Shown here in pieces: positions 1-15,000 of a stretch of DNA of 64,000 bases (positions within the stretch are counted from its first letter, which is position 1; the number at the start of each line of letters is the position of its first letter). The notes under the pieces were generated by a model. It saw only the letters and a list, made by a program, of their open reading frames with translations, was not told the DNA's origin and made no database searches. The position numbers were made by a program, and so were the translations under genes. Origin of the DNA: Lichenostomus cassidix (Eukaryota; Chordata; Aves; Passeriformes; Meliphagidae); NCBI GenBank assembly GCA_008360975.2, contig CM039192.1, positions 7,036,194 to 7,100,193 on the forward strand, in the 5' to 3' direction.

Positions 1-8
1 CCCTGCAG

Positions 9-3000
9 GGATGTGGCACTGAGTGTCGCTGCCTTGTCCTTCAACCTGTGGTTCACCAAGCTCTCCTGCAAGGACTTCAGGCTGGTGAGTGCTGGTGCTG
101 TGGCTCTGAGTGCACCAGAGGTGGCCAGGTTCCCAGGAAGGCTTTCTTCTCCCCTGGCAGAATCAGGAGATTTCGGAGCAGCTGCTCTACATGCTCAGCA
201 AATCGGTGACATTGGAGGAGCTGGTGCTGGAGAACAGTGGGTTGAAAGCGTAAGTGAAGTGCCAGGCAGTGGTGAGCAGGGTCTTGGCACTGATGGTGGC
301 TCCCTCTGTGCATGGAGCAGAGAGGTCCATGCATGGACCCTTGTGCCAAGGATGTTGGTGGCTCCATCCTTCCACGGTGTGAAGCTCACTGGCAGCAGAG
401 ACCCCCATGGCCTGGAAGGCCAGTGAATACCACCCAGCCCTGGAGATGCTCTGCTTTCTCCTGCTGGCTCCTCAGATGGAGCCAGGTCTGCCACACAGGC
501 AGGAGCTGGTGGCATGTCCCTGTAAGGCTACAGGGCTGGTGGCTGTGTCTCCTGGAGGTGGCCAGGCATTGCTCAGATGGGTGACCCTTCTCCCCACAGT
601 GATTTTGTGCAGAGGATGGCCCAGGCGCTCAGCAGCCATCCCGACTCTGTCCTGCACACCATCAACCTCACTGGCAACCAGCTGGAAGACAGAGGTACTC
701 AAATTCTAGGCTGGGATGAGTTTACATCCCATTTACACAAAAACTGATGTTCAACTCCAGATCCCACCAGCAGCTGCCTCCTGCTCTGGAGGCTGCAGCT
801 CAGAGTGGGATGGACATCCAGCTGAGATGACACAGCCATTCAGGGCTCTCTGCTCTTTCCTCAGGGGTCACTGCCTTCAGCCGGCACATGGAGAAGAGTC
901 CCAAGGGTCTGCAGAGCCTCAGCTTGGGCAGGACAATGCTCACAGCGAAAGGTACAGCCCAGGTGCCCTTGGGAGGGTGCCAAACTGGTGCCAAAGAGGT
1001 GACAGGAGGGGCTGAAGGGACACCCTGGAAAGGGCATCTTCATGGATGCTGGAGGGAAGCTCCCTTGCCCTGCTCCACAGCTCTCCCCAGTGCAGGGGAT
1101 GTGTGGCCATCCATCTCTCCCACTCTCTCTGAGCAGGGATGAGCACATTATGCAAGGCCCTCACAGATAACAAAGCCATTGGATTCTCCCTCCGGCACTT
1201 GGACCTCTCTGGGAACCCTGGCAGCCTGGCTGGGGATGACATCAGTGTGAGTACCCACACTGTGATGGGGTGACATCGCTCAGACCCTGTCCCCAGTGTG
1301 GTTTGGATGGCTGTGGTCTCCTCAGGTGTGTGCCCTGCCCTGCAGCACTCCAGGGATGGGGATGTCAAGGCTGCAACACTCCCCTGCCTGCCTGGGAGCA
1401 GCTGGGGACACCCTGGGGACATCCCCCCGTATCTCCTTGTGGGACTATGTGAGATGCCATTTGTAGCAAGGATGTATCCCATGAGAGAGTGGGTTCCTCT
1501 GCAGGATTCACCCCTGTGCTCAGGAGGGAGGAGACAGGCTGGAGCTGGGATTCCAGGGCTGCAGGGTGCTGGGGAGGATGAGATTCAGGGGCAAAGCTGC
1601 TGAGCCCCCTCTGCCCACAGAACCTGCAGAGCCTCCTCCGCCACTGCCACTCACTGTCCCACCTCAGCCTGGCTGGCACAGACTGTCCTTTGGATGCTGT
1701 GAGTACCACGCAGGGGGTCCTGGCAGTGAGCCCTGTCCTCAATCCCCTCCATCCCCGGGCTGTGTGAGGCTGCAGCACCTCTGCGTCCTCCACACGGCTC
1801 ACATCCCCACCCTGGCAGCTCTTTGGAGCCCTGGTCCACGGATCCCACACCAGCCTCATCCACCTGGATCTCTCCAGAAACGTGTATTCCCACAAGTAAG
1901 GTCTGGGATGGCATGAGGGGGGTGTGGTACCCAGAGGGGCAGCTGGTGCTGGGTGGCAGATGATGCCATGTTGTGCCCATCCTTTTCAGGAGGGTGAAAG
2001 CCATCTCCCCTGACATCAAGGAGTTTTTCAGCCAGGCCTGCTCCCTCAGACACGTCTCCCTGGCAGGAACCAAGCTGCCAGCTGATGTCGTAAGGTGAGG
2101 TTGGTTCCCACCAAGAGAATGGATTTGGGGTGAGCATGGTTTAGGTGGGGCCTTGCTCAGGATTGGTGGGATGGATGGATGGATGGGTGGATGGGGCTGG
2201 GAGAGGCAGAGCTCTGGGAAGGACAACTTCTCCAGCATCCCACTCCCACTGCCTGGACCCTTGGGGGTGCCCCCATTACGTGCACCAATGTGGGGCTTTG
2301 GTGACTTTTCCAGGGCATTGCTGCAAGGACTGGCAGACAACAGTCACATCAGTGACCTGCACCTAGATCTTAGCAGCTGTGAGGTGAGGGTCCAGCATCC
2401 ACAGGCACCACCCCTCCAGCCAGGGCATCCCACTGTGGCAGTGTGGGAAGGTCTGTGCCCTGTCTGACCTCCCCAGTAGCAGGATCTCATTTGCAGGGCT
2501 CACTGCCTCCCCTTGCACTGATGTCTTTCTGTTTCTTCCAAGCTGAGATCAGCGGGGGCTCAAGTCATCCAGGATCTCATTCCTGATGCCAGCTCCATCA
2601 GTGACCTGGACTTGTCTGACAATGGTAGGCTGGTTCAAGGTTTGAAGTACTGAAAGGGTTTTCCTGGGCAGAAACTCTTCCCACCTCTCTGCAGGTGTTT
2701 GCAGCCTCTGTTGCCAACCTTGCCCTGCTCTGGCCTCCAAAGCCATGGGCAAGTGATCCTAATTATCACAAACATCACCTCTGCCAGTTCTTAATTTCTC
2801 CTGCAAGGCCCCAAACTTTCGATCACCCTTGCTTGCTAAGATCTCACAGCAGACCACGCAGCTCTTCAGCAGCCAAATAGCTCTGAGAAAATTCATATGG
2901 GGAAACCAATGCTCCAAAAGCTCATGCTCTCACCCAAAATCTCTGGTCATCCTTTGCCAAAATGTGCCTCTATTTTTGGCTTTCTCAGTAGAGCATCTCT

Positions 3001-6000
3001 GTGCAGGAGGGACAGTCCCTAGCTGTGTGTTGGTGCCTCGTGCCCTTGGCTGGTTGAGCAGCTGGGCTAGCAGATCCCTGCCCATGTCTGCCCAACTTCC
3101 CTGGGGATGGTGCAGCCATGAGGATGGGAGTGCAGAAAGCTGCCTGAAAGCTGTGAGAACTCCACCCATGCTGTCCAGGGTGGTGAGTGGGTGATGGAGG
3201 ACACATCCGTGTGGGATGGCAGAAAGCAAATGTCATCTCCAGCTCCCTAAGTGCCCCCGTGGCTCAACACAGCCTTGGCACCCCAAAATCAGGAGTGCTC
3301 AGAGTGGCTGCTCCCTTCCTGAGGTCACTTCTCAGGGACTCCAGCTCTGCGCAGATCTTTGGTCACCTTGGGGGAGCCAGAAAGGGATGAAGATGCCCAG
3401 GATCTTCCCTGGGCATCTCTCCACCATCCCATGGTGGCAGCTTGGTGGCTCTGCAGGTCTCCTGTGAGGTGCCACCTCCATGGACTTGTTGGAGCATCCT
3501 GGTGGGTGTCTCCCATCTCTTGCAGGCTTTGACCCTGACATGGTGACTCTGGTGCTCTCCATCGGCAGAAGCAAGTCCATCAGGCACGTCTCCCTGGGGA
3601 AGAACTTCAACATCAAATCCAAGTGAGTGCAAAGCGGCAGCAGCCAGACCAGGAGCCATCCTGGAACTGTACACCCACCTCGAGTGTCCCCATCAAAAGC
3701 CCATGGGCTGGCAGGAATTGCCTGTCTATCCTGCCTGCTCCAATGCGATGGGGAGGGACACCCCTGCCAGCACCTGGTGCAGTGTCAGAGATGGGTCATA
3801 GCCCAGGCAAGAGTGGGAAGGAGGACAGAGCTGTGCCAGCTGCCTCTGTGGCCCCAGGGCATGCACAAGTAACCCTCACACACACTGTCTCCCCCTGCAG
3901 GGAAGGTCTGTTGGATGTCCTGCACCGCATTGTCCAGCTCACCCAGGAGGAGGATTGTGTAAGTCCAGCTTGCTCTCAGTCACCCCAACCATCCCATCCA
4001 TGCTCCTGGTCACCCTCAGCCACCACTGTGCAGTCTCCATGCAGGAAGGGCCATCCAGATCCCTCCCACACAGGCTGGGAGCAATCCTCCCTCTCTCACA
4101 CTGCTGTTCAAGTCCTTCCACTTTCATTTTCCTTAGTCTGAAGCAGATGCTCAGATGGAGCAGTGGGAGCTGTTCCTGTTCATCTGGGAAAATGGGAGCC
4201 TGTGTCTGGCTAAAGGCATGGAGGAGACACTTGGTGTAACCTGGATTCAAGCACAGCTTTCAAAAAAACCCTCTCTTTTCTCCTTGCTTCCTGCCAGGCA
4301 TCTGAGCTAAATCCAGCCTGTTGCCTAAGCACTCATTGCCCTCCTGTTTCTTGGGGTTCAGCATCACTTGGTCTCTCCAAAACCAGCACCAGCCCAGAGG
4401 CTGCTGGACAGGGATGGAGGCTGTCTGAAGGGTGACATGCACCTTGACATGAGTTCTGGCCACCTGTCCCCCTCCTTGTTCCTTTTCTAGCCTCTGCAGT
4501 CGCTGTCTGTGGCTGAATCACGCCTCAAGCTGGGAACCAACGTCCTGCTGAGTGCCCTGGGCAGTAACACCAGCCTCGTCTCCCTGGACATCAGCGGCAA
4601 CGCCATGGGGGACACGGGGGCCAAGATGCTTGCCAAGGCCCTGCAGATCAACACCAAGCTCAGGTAGCAGCAGCTCTATAACAGCCTGTGGGTGACCCTG
4701 TGCTAAGTGGCCCTGATATGATGGCTGTGATGCTGATGCCACTAGAGGAGGCTTGTCAGGGCTCCTGGTGGCCATGGATGCAGTCCTGGACCACTCCTGG
4801 TACATGGTCAAATGCTGTGACTGTATCTTGAGCTCATGGCAGTCATCTGGCAGTGCTGGCAGGGAACATGTGAAGGGCAAGAGAGCAGCACCATCCATGC
4901 CCTGGTGCTTGCCAGCTCTTTTCCAGGCACTGCACAGCCTGGCATGCTGCAGACAGACCTTTGCAGTCACTGCCCTTGCCTTGTGCTCTGCCATCAGCTC
5001 CTAAAATGCCTTTTATTTACCACATTTTGTACACAAAGCCAAAGTAGGAGTGTCTGCAGAGGACAGAGAATGGTGTTCAGCCAGGGCTGTTCCTCTGGGA
5101 GAAGTCTGTCCAGGCCAGCAGGATGGTGCCTGAATGTGTCCTCCCAGCCCTTCACACCCTCCAGGCACCCACCTGGAGCATTTATAGCTCCTTGCATAGT
5201 CTAAGTTTAGGTTTTGAACACTGAAATTTTTATTATTAACACAGTTTTTAGGCTCTCTGGTGTCTGGGGTCAGCCTTGGGCTCACTCTTGCTGGCACCCA
5301 CCTCAGGGCTGTGTGGGTGTGGGCAGGGCTCACCTAGGTCCTTCTTTTTCCAGGACTGTGATTTGGGACAGGAACAACACAACAGCCCATGGGCTCCTGG
5401 AGGTGGCTCAGGCTTTGGAGAGGTAAGAAAGGAGTCTCTTGGTCCTCCGGGCTTGCTACCACCATGCAAAAAAGCCTCTGCCACCAGCATGTCACTGTCC
5501 CCAGGGCTTTTTGTCCCCCTAAAGCAGCAAGGGCATCACAAAGTTGCACACATGTCCCAAGGGAGTTTGTCCATAGCTCTGGCCTTGCAGCTCTGGCCTG
5601 CCACCCATTTGGTGATGGCACCTTCATTACTGACCTCAGGGACTCCCCTGGGCTCTGCAGCCCAACCTGCACAGCCTCATGTCACCCAAGGAGCCCTGAG
5701 TGAGCACAGGGGATCTGCTGGTGGTGGTGACATGATGCTCCTCTCCTCCCTGCCCATGAGAGGTGGGTAGAGTTTGTTCACCTGCTGAGCACACCCACCA
5801 CCCTGTCTGGTGTTTGGCTGTGCAGGTCTCTGGAGGTCTGAAGAAAGAGGGGTGCAAGGAGAGCCTGGGCAGGTGGTCACTCTCACCCCATCAGGGTTTG
5901 CTGATGGCCAGGGTTTGGCAATCCCTATCTCAGGGCTGGCCCTTGAAACAAAGCCCAGCCTGCCACTGGGTGGGCTCTGGACCTGTGTAATGTCTGTGGG

Positions 6001-9000
6001 GCCATGAAGGGTTGGGATGAGCCCTGGGTGCAGCAGCTCCTGCTCATCCCATTCTGCCTGGCAGGAATTACACGCTCAAGTCGATGCCGCTGCCCATGAG
6101 CGACGTGGCGCAAGCCTACCGCAGCAACCCCGAGAGGACGGAGGAGGCTGTGCACAAGGTGGGGCCATGTGGGCTGAGGGATGCAGGGCCAGGTGCCACC
6201 ACCATTGCTCATGGCCTCTTGCCTTTGCAGCTCCAGTCCTGCCTGACGAGGAACCAGCTGCGGCAAACGCTGCCGGCACAGACCTTCCGGCTGCAGCAGG
6301 GCATCCTCACCACCTCTTCTGAACAGGTTTGATGGCCGAGCTGCTGCATGGGGCTGCTCTCCCCTGCCCTAAAAAACCCTGGCTTGCTCATGTGAGCTCT
6401 TGCAAGCAGCCAAACCCCCTTTTAACCTTTCCTGAGCGGACGGAAGAGCAGATTGGAGGGATGGAATAGGTTGCTCAGAGAAATTGTGAATGCTACATCC
6501 CTGGAAGCGTTCAAGCCCAAGCTGGATGGGGCTCGGAGCAACCTGGTCTAGCAGAAGGTGTCCCTGACCATGGCAGGGGAGATGGAATGAGATGATCTTT
6601 GAGATCACTTCCAACCCAGACCATACCATGGTTCTGTGATGAGGCTGGGACTGGGTGGAAAGCAGAACTCCCAGAATCCTGCTGGTTACATCCATGCATT
6701 TCATGCATATGCACTGCTGAGATAACTTGCTGCCTGCACTAACCCACACAGTGTGTTCCTGGCCCCCTGTGCACTCTTGCCAGCAAATCCCTGCCATGTG
6801 GCATTCCTGGTTATTAGGCAGAGATGCTCTGGGAGGCTGTAACCTGCCTGTGTCCCCACTGAGCACACTCTTCTCCCAGAAAGTCACAGCACGGAGGGGA
6901 ACTGGCAGTGCTGCTCTGGCGTCGGCACATGACGCAGCCTCTCTGTGCTCCAGATGGTGAATGAGATCTGCCTGAGTGTGCAGAAGCACGTCGACATCCT
7001 CAGCACCTGCACGGGCAGGGAGGTGGAGACAGACATCCTCTGTGCTGAGGAGGCCATCAGGAATGCCAACCTCTCTGTCAGCGTGAGTCCACTGCACGGG
7101 AAATCCCCTCAGCTCACTCCGATCCATTTGGGATCGAAGCAGGGTATTGATTAGTTAATGACATCATTAACTAGCAGTCAGGGAATTCCAGAATGTCAAT
7201 GCAACAGATGCACAGCACCGAGCACTTGCAAATATTAAAGAACAGCTGAGAATTTCTGAATTCCCTTCTAGAACAAGGATTGAAATGTTCTTAGTCCCCT
7301 CACCCCACAGCTGTGTGCACAGGCCCCATGGGGTTACAACCCACTCTGCCTCTGGCATCCCATGCTCACACATCCCGCCTGGGAGAGATGGGTGCTCCAG
7401 CTTTGAGCACACCCTGCAACCCACAGATGCCCACACTGGTGAGAAACCTCCCTGCATCCCTAAGGGGTGCCTCCCTGGGGCACCTTCATCCCACCCCAGC
7501 AATGAGAATGCTCCATCAGCCCATGACGAAATCCATCATGTTGCTTTGGCAGCTCCTGATTCTGTCAGACTGGTTTGATTCCCTGGTCTTGGTTCTCTCT
7601 CTCCACCTTTTCCTCCTCTACTTCTCTTCACCTCCTTTCCCCTTTCCCCCTACTCTCTGGCATCCCCCTGGCTACTTAATCTGGCAGAGACAGGCTGTAT
7701 GTAAGAAGATGTACTAATGTAGTGAAAGGGATGGGTAAGGATGTCCCTGATGCAGGTGGCAGTTTAGCTGGGGTGCAGGAGGGGAAGGAGGGTTGATGGG
7801 TGCTGGAGAGAAACTGAGGGGACGCGTGGACTGTGAAGGATGAGGATGTTCCACACCATCTCTCTTCCCATGTCAGATCCTGCCCCTCTTGTATGAGGCG
7901 GGAAACACCCCATACCAGAACGGGAAGCTGCAGCACAAGCTGGAGTGTCTCACGGAGGAAGCATCACAGATCTGCAGCCGGGAAATCCAGGTGGGCAGCA
8001 CAGGATGTTCATCAGACTTGGCCCAAGGATAAGGGGGATAGTGTCTAACGAAAACCACATGAATCCTCATAGAAAAGACATCAAAACCTTGCTTTCCTCC
8101 CCCAACTTCAGGCAATCATGCAGGCAGTGCTGGACACGGCGCAAGGCCTGTGTCCAGCTGTGGTGCAGAAGAGCGGGGTCAGGGATCAGCTGGTCAATGC
8201 CATGTCGGAGCGGATCTGCCTCCAGGACCACCTCAGCCTCAGCGCCGTCCTGGACCAGATGGTCACTGATGTCTTCAGCAAGCTGAAGTGGGTGATGTGC
8301 TGTTCTTCCTTCTCTCTTTTATCCACTGGCATTAACCTGTGGGGTCAGAGCAGCATTCTGGGAGCTCTCTACCAATTTGTCCTCTCCCCTTTCTGTGGTG
8401 GTGATGTGCTGGGTCCTGCTGCTGTGTTTTCCCAGCTGTGGCTTTGTTTCCTGCTTGGATCCAGTTTGGATGTATCCCTGGGGTGTGGGGAGACCCACGA
8501 GGTGATGTTCCTGCAGTAAAACCCCTTTGGCTGACCCCAACCATCAATAAGGGGATGTACTTGGCATTCTCCATCCCAGCCAGTGCCTATTCCTGTTCTT
8601 TCTCTGGCCGCAAAGACCCAGCAAGCCACAGTACATGGGCATGTCCTGGGAGCCCCTCTGTGTGCCACAGCCAAGCATCCATCTCCTCAGCAAGGCTCTC
8701 CCTGGGGAGGTGGCCCCATGGCTTGCAGGGGTGCTGGGTGCTGGCCCTGAGAGCCCTTTTTCTGCTCCCAGTGAAATCAGGCTGTCCGTCACAGCCGCTG
8801 TCGCTGACTGCATCGTGGATGCTGTGCTGGGAGACCTGACCACAGCCCAGTGCAAACTGGTGAGTGCTGGGGCAGCCAGCACCTGCGGGATGGAGATTTG
8901 AGGCTGGGATGTAGGGTTGGGGTCTGGGTACCCCAGCATTGTCCAGGCACCTGCATACCAATACTATGACCATGGATTCGCAGTCTAGGAAGCAGCACAA

Positions 9001-12000
9001 TTCCCACCCAGGCTGGTTTTTCTCCCAGGTAATCCTCTCCCAGTGTGGTCACAGCAACATTAACACCCTGAGCAAAGTCCCAGAGCTGCTGCTCTGTAAT
9101 GGTGGGGGGTGCTGGGGTGACTCCGGGCACTGGCCACTCCTGCAGTGGGGCAGCTGCGCTGGGCTGGACGCCGGCTAATCAGTCCTAAATCCGCTCACAA
9201 ATCCCAGCCGTGGGTAGGGAGCAGAGCAGCACAGAGCACACAGGGCAGCCGAGCACACTTCAGCCCCTGGGATAATTTAAGCGCTTCCTAATGGTTTTAG
9301 GCAGAGAGCCTCTCCAAGCAGGGGCTCGACCTCCTGGTGCTGCTGCCGGAGTCGGCTGAGGACGATGCCACCGCGCTGGCGAGGGGCAGGAATCCTCCGG
9401 ACCTCGCCGCAGAGGAGGTAGGGTCCGGACCCGCTGCCGCCGCGTGATGCCCGCGCTATAACCACCCTTTATCCGCCTTACCGGATGATGCCGGGCTTAG
9501 CGCCGCAGCCTCTCCGGGTGCACGCACCCCCCGGCACCCCCCAGGGCAGTGCTAAGGCAATTAGAGCTGGGAAATGGGACCATTAGCCTGCAAGGCCATG
9601 CTGCTGGCACCGGGAGCAAGCCTGTCGTTTGGCTGCCCAGCTGCTTGTACCCTGTCCCACTGTTGCTGCTTTGGGACCGGGGATTCGGTATACTGCGTGA
9701 CCCTGGATGGGGAAGTATCCAATCCAGCACCGTGGGTAGTTTTGCAGCTGGGACAAGATGGGGGGGTGCAGCCCTGGGAGCCATGGGGTGATGGAGGGAT
9801 TGAACCCTGGCTGGCTCTGGCTGCCACGGGATGCCTGTTGGCATGGTCAGCCTGTCCACACCGGAGCTGCTGCCATCCTTCTCTCCATGCAGTACAAGAT
9901 GGCTCTGCGGAGGAGAAACAAGCATTTCAGGAGCATTCGGCCCACACCAACTGTGAGAAGTAAGGTCACTGGGTAACTGTCCCTCTGTGGTGTCATGATG
10001 CCTCCACAGGGCACAGCTGGGATGGGGGGCTCACAGCAGCCACTTGGGGGGCTCACAGTCAGAACCCCACAGGGTGATGCCACAGGCTGAGGGCAGCAGG
10101 ATCTGAATCCTGCAAAGAGCCTGTCCTGGTACTGTGGTTGGGGTCTGTGGGGGAAGCTCACCTTGGCCTTGCTCTTGTGCTGGTTTTGGGGCCTCAGTTG
10201 CCCTCGGGCAGTGGGGTAAATGCCCTGAGCTCCCTCCCCATGTAGTCAGGCATGGGTGGGAGGTTTGTCTGTCACTGTGGGTGCCATGGCATCTCCCACG
10301 GCCATCCTAGGGTCCACCCTGGACATGGACATCACCCACCCACCCACTCACCCAACAGCCTCGGGGAGAAGATATTGTCCATGGATTTCCCTTGCTTCTG
10401 GTGTTGTCCCCAGAGTCCTGCATCCCTGGGAGGGGGTGAATCGTGGGGGGGGCACAGATAATGAGCAGCTGCTGGGTGACTCTGCTTTGGCTAAAGCAGA
10501 GCTCATGCAGACTCCAGTGCCCGGCACTCTGGTGTCCCCAGGGGACCCCTGATGTCCCTGAGCCCCACAGCACCCTGATGTCCATCCAGCGAGTACGTGG
10601 CAGGTGAGGAGCTGCCTGCAGGGCAAAACGGGTGTGTTTGTGAGTGTTGCTGGCCAGGCCAGCTCCGGCAGAGCTCGTGCCGTACCACTGCTGCCTGCTG
10701 CAGGTCTCGGGGCTGGCTGCGGTGCTCGGCTCGGCCCCCGCCTGAGCATCCCCCCGCAATCCCCCCAGAGCATCCCCTGCACGCAAACCTCCAGCGGCGG
10801 CGGCAGGATCCATCCCGGGCTGCGCCGCAAAGCCGCCACGCACGCTCCCGGCGGGCACGGCCACGCTCCCCTCCCCGCGGCGGAGCCAGCGCCCCGCTGA
10901 CCCTCCACGCGTGGGCGAAGGTGACGGCGTCGGTGATGATGATGATGGTGATGATGATGAGGATGATGATGGGGAGGCCTGGCGAGGCCGGGTGTCAACA
11001 GGGACCCTCTCGCCTCTCGTAGGTGTCTCGGAGCTGGAGCCGGCAGCGGGTCGAGACGCCAGCGGGCTCCGAGCTCACCGGGCGCCGCCGTCACTCAGCC
11101 CCGCCGCGCCGCCGGCACGCCCTGCCTCCACAAAGGATGCTGAGCCTGCGAGCGGCTCGCTCCCCGCCACGCAGCCTGCCACCGCCACCGGATTCCTTAT
11201 GGACCTGCCGACCGCCGGCGAGAAGCTGGAGCATTGCACCAAAGCCAGGCCCCGGCCCAACCGCCGGCACAAGCAGCCACCCAGCAAGCCGAATGTAAGG
11301 GGGTGCACGGCTGGCAAGGGAGGGGGGTGTGTTTTTTGGTGTATTCGGTGTGTTTTTCCCGTTTTTTTTCCGCTTGGGTGAATTATTGCGGTCAGTATTT
11401 GTTGCAAGGCAGGAAAATGAGATGCGCAAAGACGCGGTGGGTTTATTATTCTGCATTTCAGCTGCTGCTGGAGCCTCCTCCTCGGAGGGGGGCAGCCTGA
11501 AAGGATGGGCAAGGGGGCTGGGGGGGCTAGGGGAATCATCCATCCTCTTTCCTGCTCCCCACTGGAAGATGCTGAGCTGTGGGAGCCAGGAGAGGAATGA
11601 AAAAAACTGCAGAGTTTGGGTGCAAAGGGCCAGCGATTCGTTGGGCAATGGCTCCTGCTGCCTCCCTCCTCCTGAGCTCAATTTGCTCCCCCTTATCCAA
11701 AATCCATCATCCCTGAAGCACCGGCGGCCACCACGGCTCCTGGTGATGCTGGTGGGGCTCTGGCAGCCGTGATGAGGTGGGTTGTGTTCCCCCCATCCAA
11801 CAGGCGACTGGATAGGGATCCTGCCTTTGCACCCACCTTCCCAAAGGAAAAGTAACTTTTGGGTGCAGTCAGTGGCGAGTCCAGCTCTGTCGCTGTCCCT
11901 GGGGCTGGATCCTGCTGGCATCATCTCATCCCCATGCCACCGTGATGCAGCTGGATCCTTTCACTTGCTGGAAAGCCCTGGCTTGCACGGCTGTGGTGGT

Positions 12001-15000
12001 GCTTGCCCTTGGATCATGGTGGGATCAGGGCTGGCATGGGGCCGGAGGGGAGGCAGGAGCTGTGTCCCACAGGCAGGGTGGGTGCTGGAGGTTGGCAGGC
12101 CAGGGGGCCATCACCCTGCAGTGGGACAGGCACGCCTGGCACCCTGGGTGGGCCAAGGCTTGAGCAAGGACAGGCTTTGATGGATCTGATGTGACAGGGA
12201 GAGCAGATCTCAGATGGCTGGAACGGCTCCTGAGCGGCATCAATCCAGCCGTAATGAAAAGTCATTATGGATTGAAATGCCACCGATGGGGAAGCGCCTC
12301 CCTCTCATCAATAGGAATCCACTGATGCGGTGCCACATGCCAGGGAGAGGAAGGTGACATGGAGGAAGGCTTGGCCATGGCTTGGACCACTGTTATGGGG
12401 ATGGAGCAGGTGGCTCTCATGCAGGCTGGGGTGGCACTCCAAGGTTGGACTTGAAGCATCTGAAGGATGCAGATGTGGGTCCCTGCAGGTCACCTGCTCC
12501 ATCACCCACCAGCAACACAGAGGTCCCTTTCTTGGAACTCCAGTGGAGGAAACATCCCTGCCAAAGGCTTCTCCCACAGTACTGGTGCCATACCTCAGCC
12601 ACTGTGCTGGACAAGGGGCTGGAAGGAGCCTGGGGCTGTCTGGATCTCCCAGTGCTCAAGGGAGGGAGCAGGATTAGAGATGGGGTGCAGCAGATAACAC
12701 CATGGTCTGGCTTTAATGCTGGGTATGATACGGAGGGTGCCAGCACCCATCCTGCAGGAGCACCCACTTGTTCATGCCCAGACATGGGTGACACATCTTC
12801 ATCCCTGGGGGCAACTTTGCCCTGTGCTGAGCTGATAGCAATTGTCCCTCACAGGTGCAGCCCGTGGCCTGTGAGAACAGCGAGGACAGGAGCATCACCC
12901 GTGTGGACGAGGGGCTGGAGGACTTCTTTGCCAAGAGGCTCATCACAGAAACACTGCCGTAAGCCTGGGGGGTGCCCAGGGCCCTTCACCTGCCCAGCAC
13001 CACACCCATCCCCAGGATTTCAGCAACCCCCCTGCAAACACTGCTGGTCCCAGTGCCAAAGTGATGATGGGGAATACCCAGGCACTTCGCCAGGGGAAGG
13101 GTTGAGGGAAGAGGAATGGGATGGCAGCCATGGTGTGCAGGATGTGACCATGGAGTCTGTTCCACAGCGGGGAGGCAATGAGGCAGCACCCATGGGAGCC
13201 ATGCTGGGAATGGGTGCCCTTGCTGGGACACTGCCATCTCCGGTGGTGTGTCCAGGGTCTGGATCCATCCCTTTTGGGTGGGCAAGGGGAAAAAACTGAT
13301 CCCTTACGCCTTGGCAGCCTGGAGCTGACCTTTTCCAATGCTTCGTCTCTCCCCAGCCCCACGACTCCGGAGACCTGCCCAGGATCAGCCCCTCTGGCTC
13401 CCTCTGGATCCCGCACGCTCAAGAAGAAAATCGGGAATTTTTTTGCCTTCAAGAAACCCAAATCCAGCCGGGGCTCGAGGTGTGAGAAGGAGCCCGAGGG
13501 TGGTCCCACCGCCCCCAGGAGCAGGCGCTCGATGCTCAGTGACATTTTACGAGCCCCCAGCAAGGCGGGCGAGTCAGGGAAGCCCCTGAGTAAATCAGAG
13601 GAGGGGGGGCTCTCTGTCGAGCCCCACGCAGAGCCTGAGCACTGCCAGACCCCCGACTCTGCCCGAAGGATCCGGCCCAAGTACTCTCGGGAGGGCAAAT
13701 CCCAGTCACTCATCTTGCTGTCCGGGGAGGATGAGGATGCACTAGGGGTCAGGCATGACAAGGTAAGGACTGTCACAGTCACCAAGCCACCACTGCTGTT
13801 CAGCTCACCTGGTGGGTGCTGCTCCCACTCATGGGTGTCGGTGGGGTTACCAGGGGATGCAGGGACACTGGAGTGATGGCTGAGGATATCCCCTCTGGGT
13901 TGTGTCCATGTCACCATCTTCTGGCAGCATGCCTGGGGGTGGGAATGTGAGTGCCCCACAGGCAAAAGTGTGGGTGCTGTAGGTGCTGTGGTGGGTCCAT
14001 GTCCCTGGCAGGGCTCTGTCTCTCCTGCAGAAGAGGCACCTGGAGAAGAGTGAGGGGGAGTTGTCCAGCTCCTTTGAGCAGCGTGTGCAGGTCATGCTCC
14101 ATCGCATCGGCGTCACCAAGGGCCCGGCTGCTGAGAGCAAGAAGCAGCAGGTGGGGACTGGCTCCATTTTTGGGATGGACCCTCCACCTCCAGGGTGGTA
14201 GGAAATGGTGGTCCATGGGGTGGGGGACATCTCCCTGCTGGGACTGGCAGCACCCAGCTCTGTGCTGCCACTGCCCAAGGCCTCTGCCCTGTCACCTAAC
14301 CCTGTGCCAGTGGTGGGTTCCTATGCACTGCATGGTGTCTGTCTGTCCCTCCTTTCCTGGCATGCACCCATCCCCTGCAGCCACCTCAGAGCCTGGCAGC
14401 ACCCTGCCCTCTGCACCCATTATCTCTGTGGGTACTGCCTCCCTGACATCCCTCTTACCAGGTTTTTTTCCCTTGCAGAACAAAGACAGTGAGATCAAGA
14501 AAGCTGGCTCAGATGGTGAGGGCTGCATCCTCCCCACCCTGACACCCACCCAGCTGGGCACCCAGGGGTGGGCCATAGGCAGACCACCTTGGACTCCCAG
14601 CTGCGGGCCCCACTATGTCTTCCCCTTGCTGGGTGTTGGTGGCACTGGGCAGACTCCCCTCACTGATGCTGGCTGGTGGCTTGTGCTTGCAGGGGACATC
14701 GTGGACAGCTCTGCAGACTCCCCACCCTCCCTGAAGGCCCGCACACACTCCGTGTCCACAGGTGGGTCAGCAGTGCATGCTGGGGGAGTCACAACAGCCC
14801 CTGGGGCAGAGGGCTTTATTCCCTCTCCTAGCACCAAGCATGGGGACTGGAGCCAACAGGAACTGGTGGGCACAGGCACATGGGCAGAATTCTACCCTAG
14901 GGAGGGTGCCCTATGTCCATGGGTGCTCATCCCTGGTGATGGCAGATGGACACTCAGCCCATTGGCCAGTCCCTGGGCTGACTGCAGGCTGGTTCCTGGC

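Noticed and set aside
12943..13965. 340-residue open frame on the minus strand
   Set aside because: Antisense shadow of GC-rich CARMIL2 exons 25-26; no domain, and the sense strand has clear exons with splice sites.
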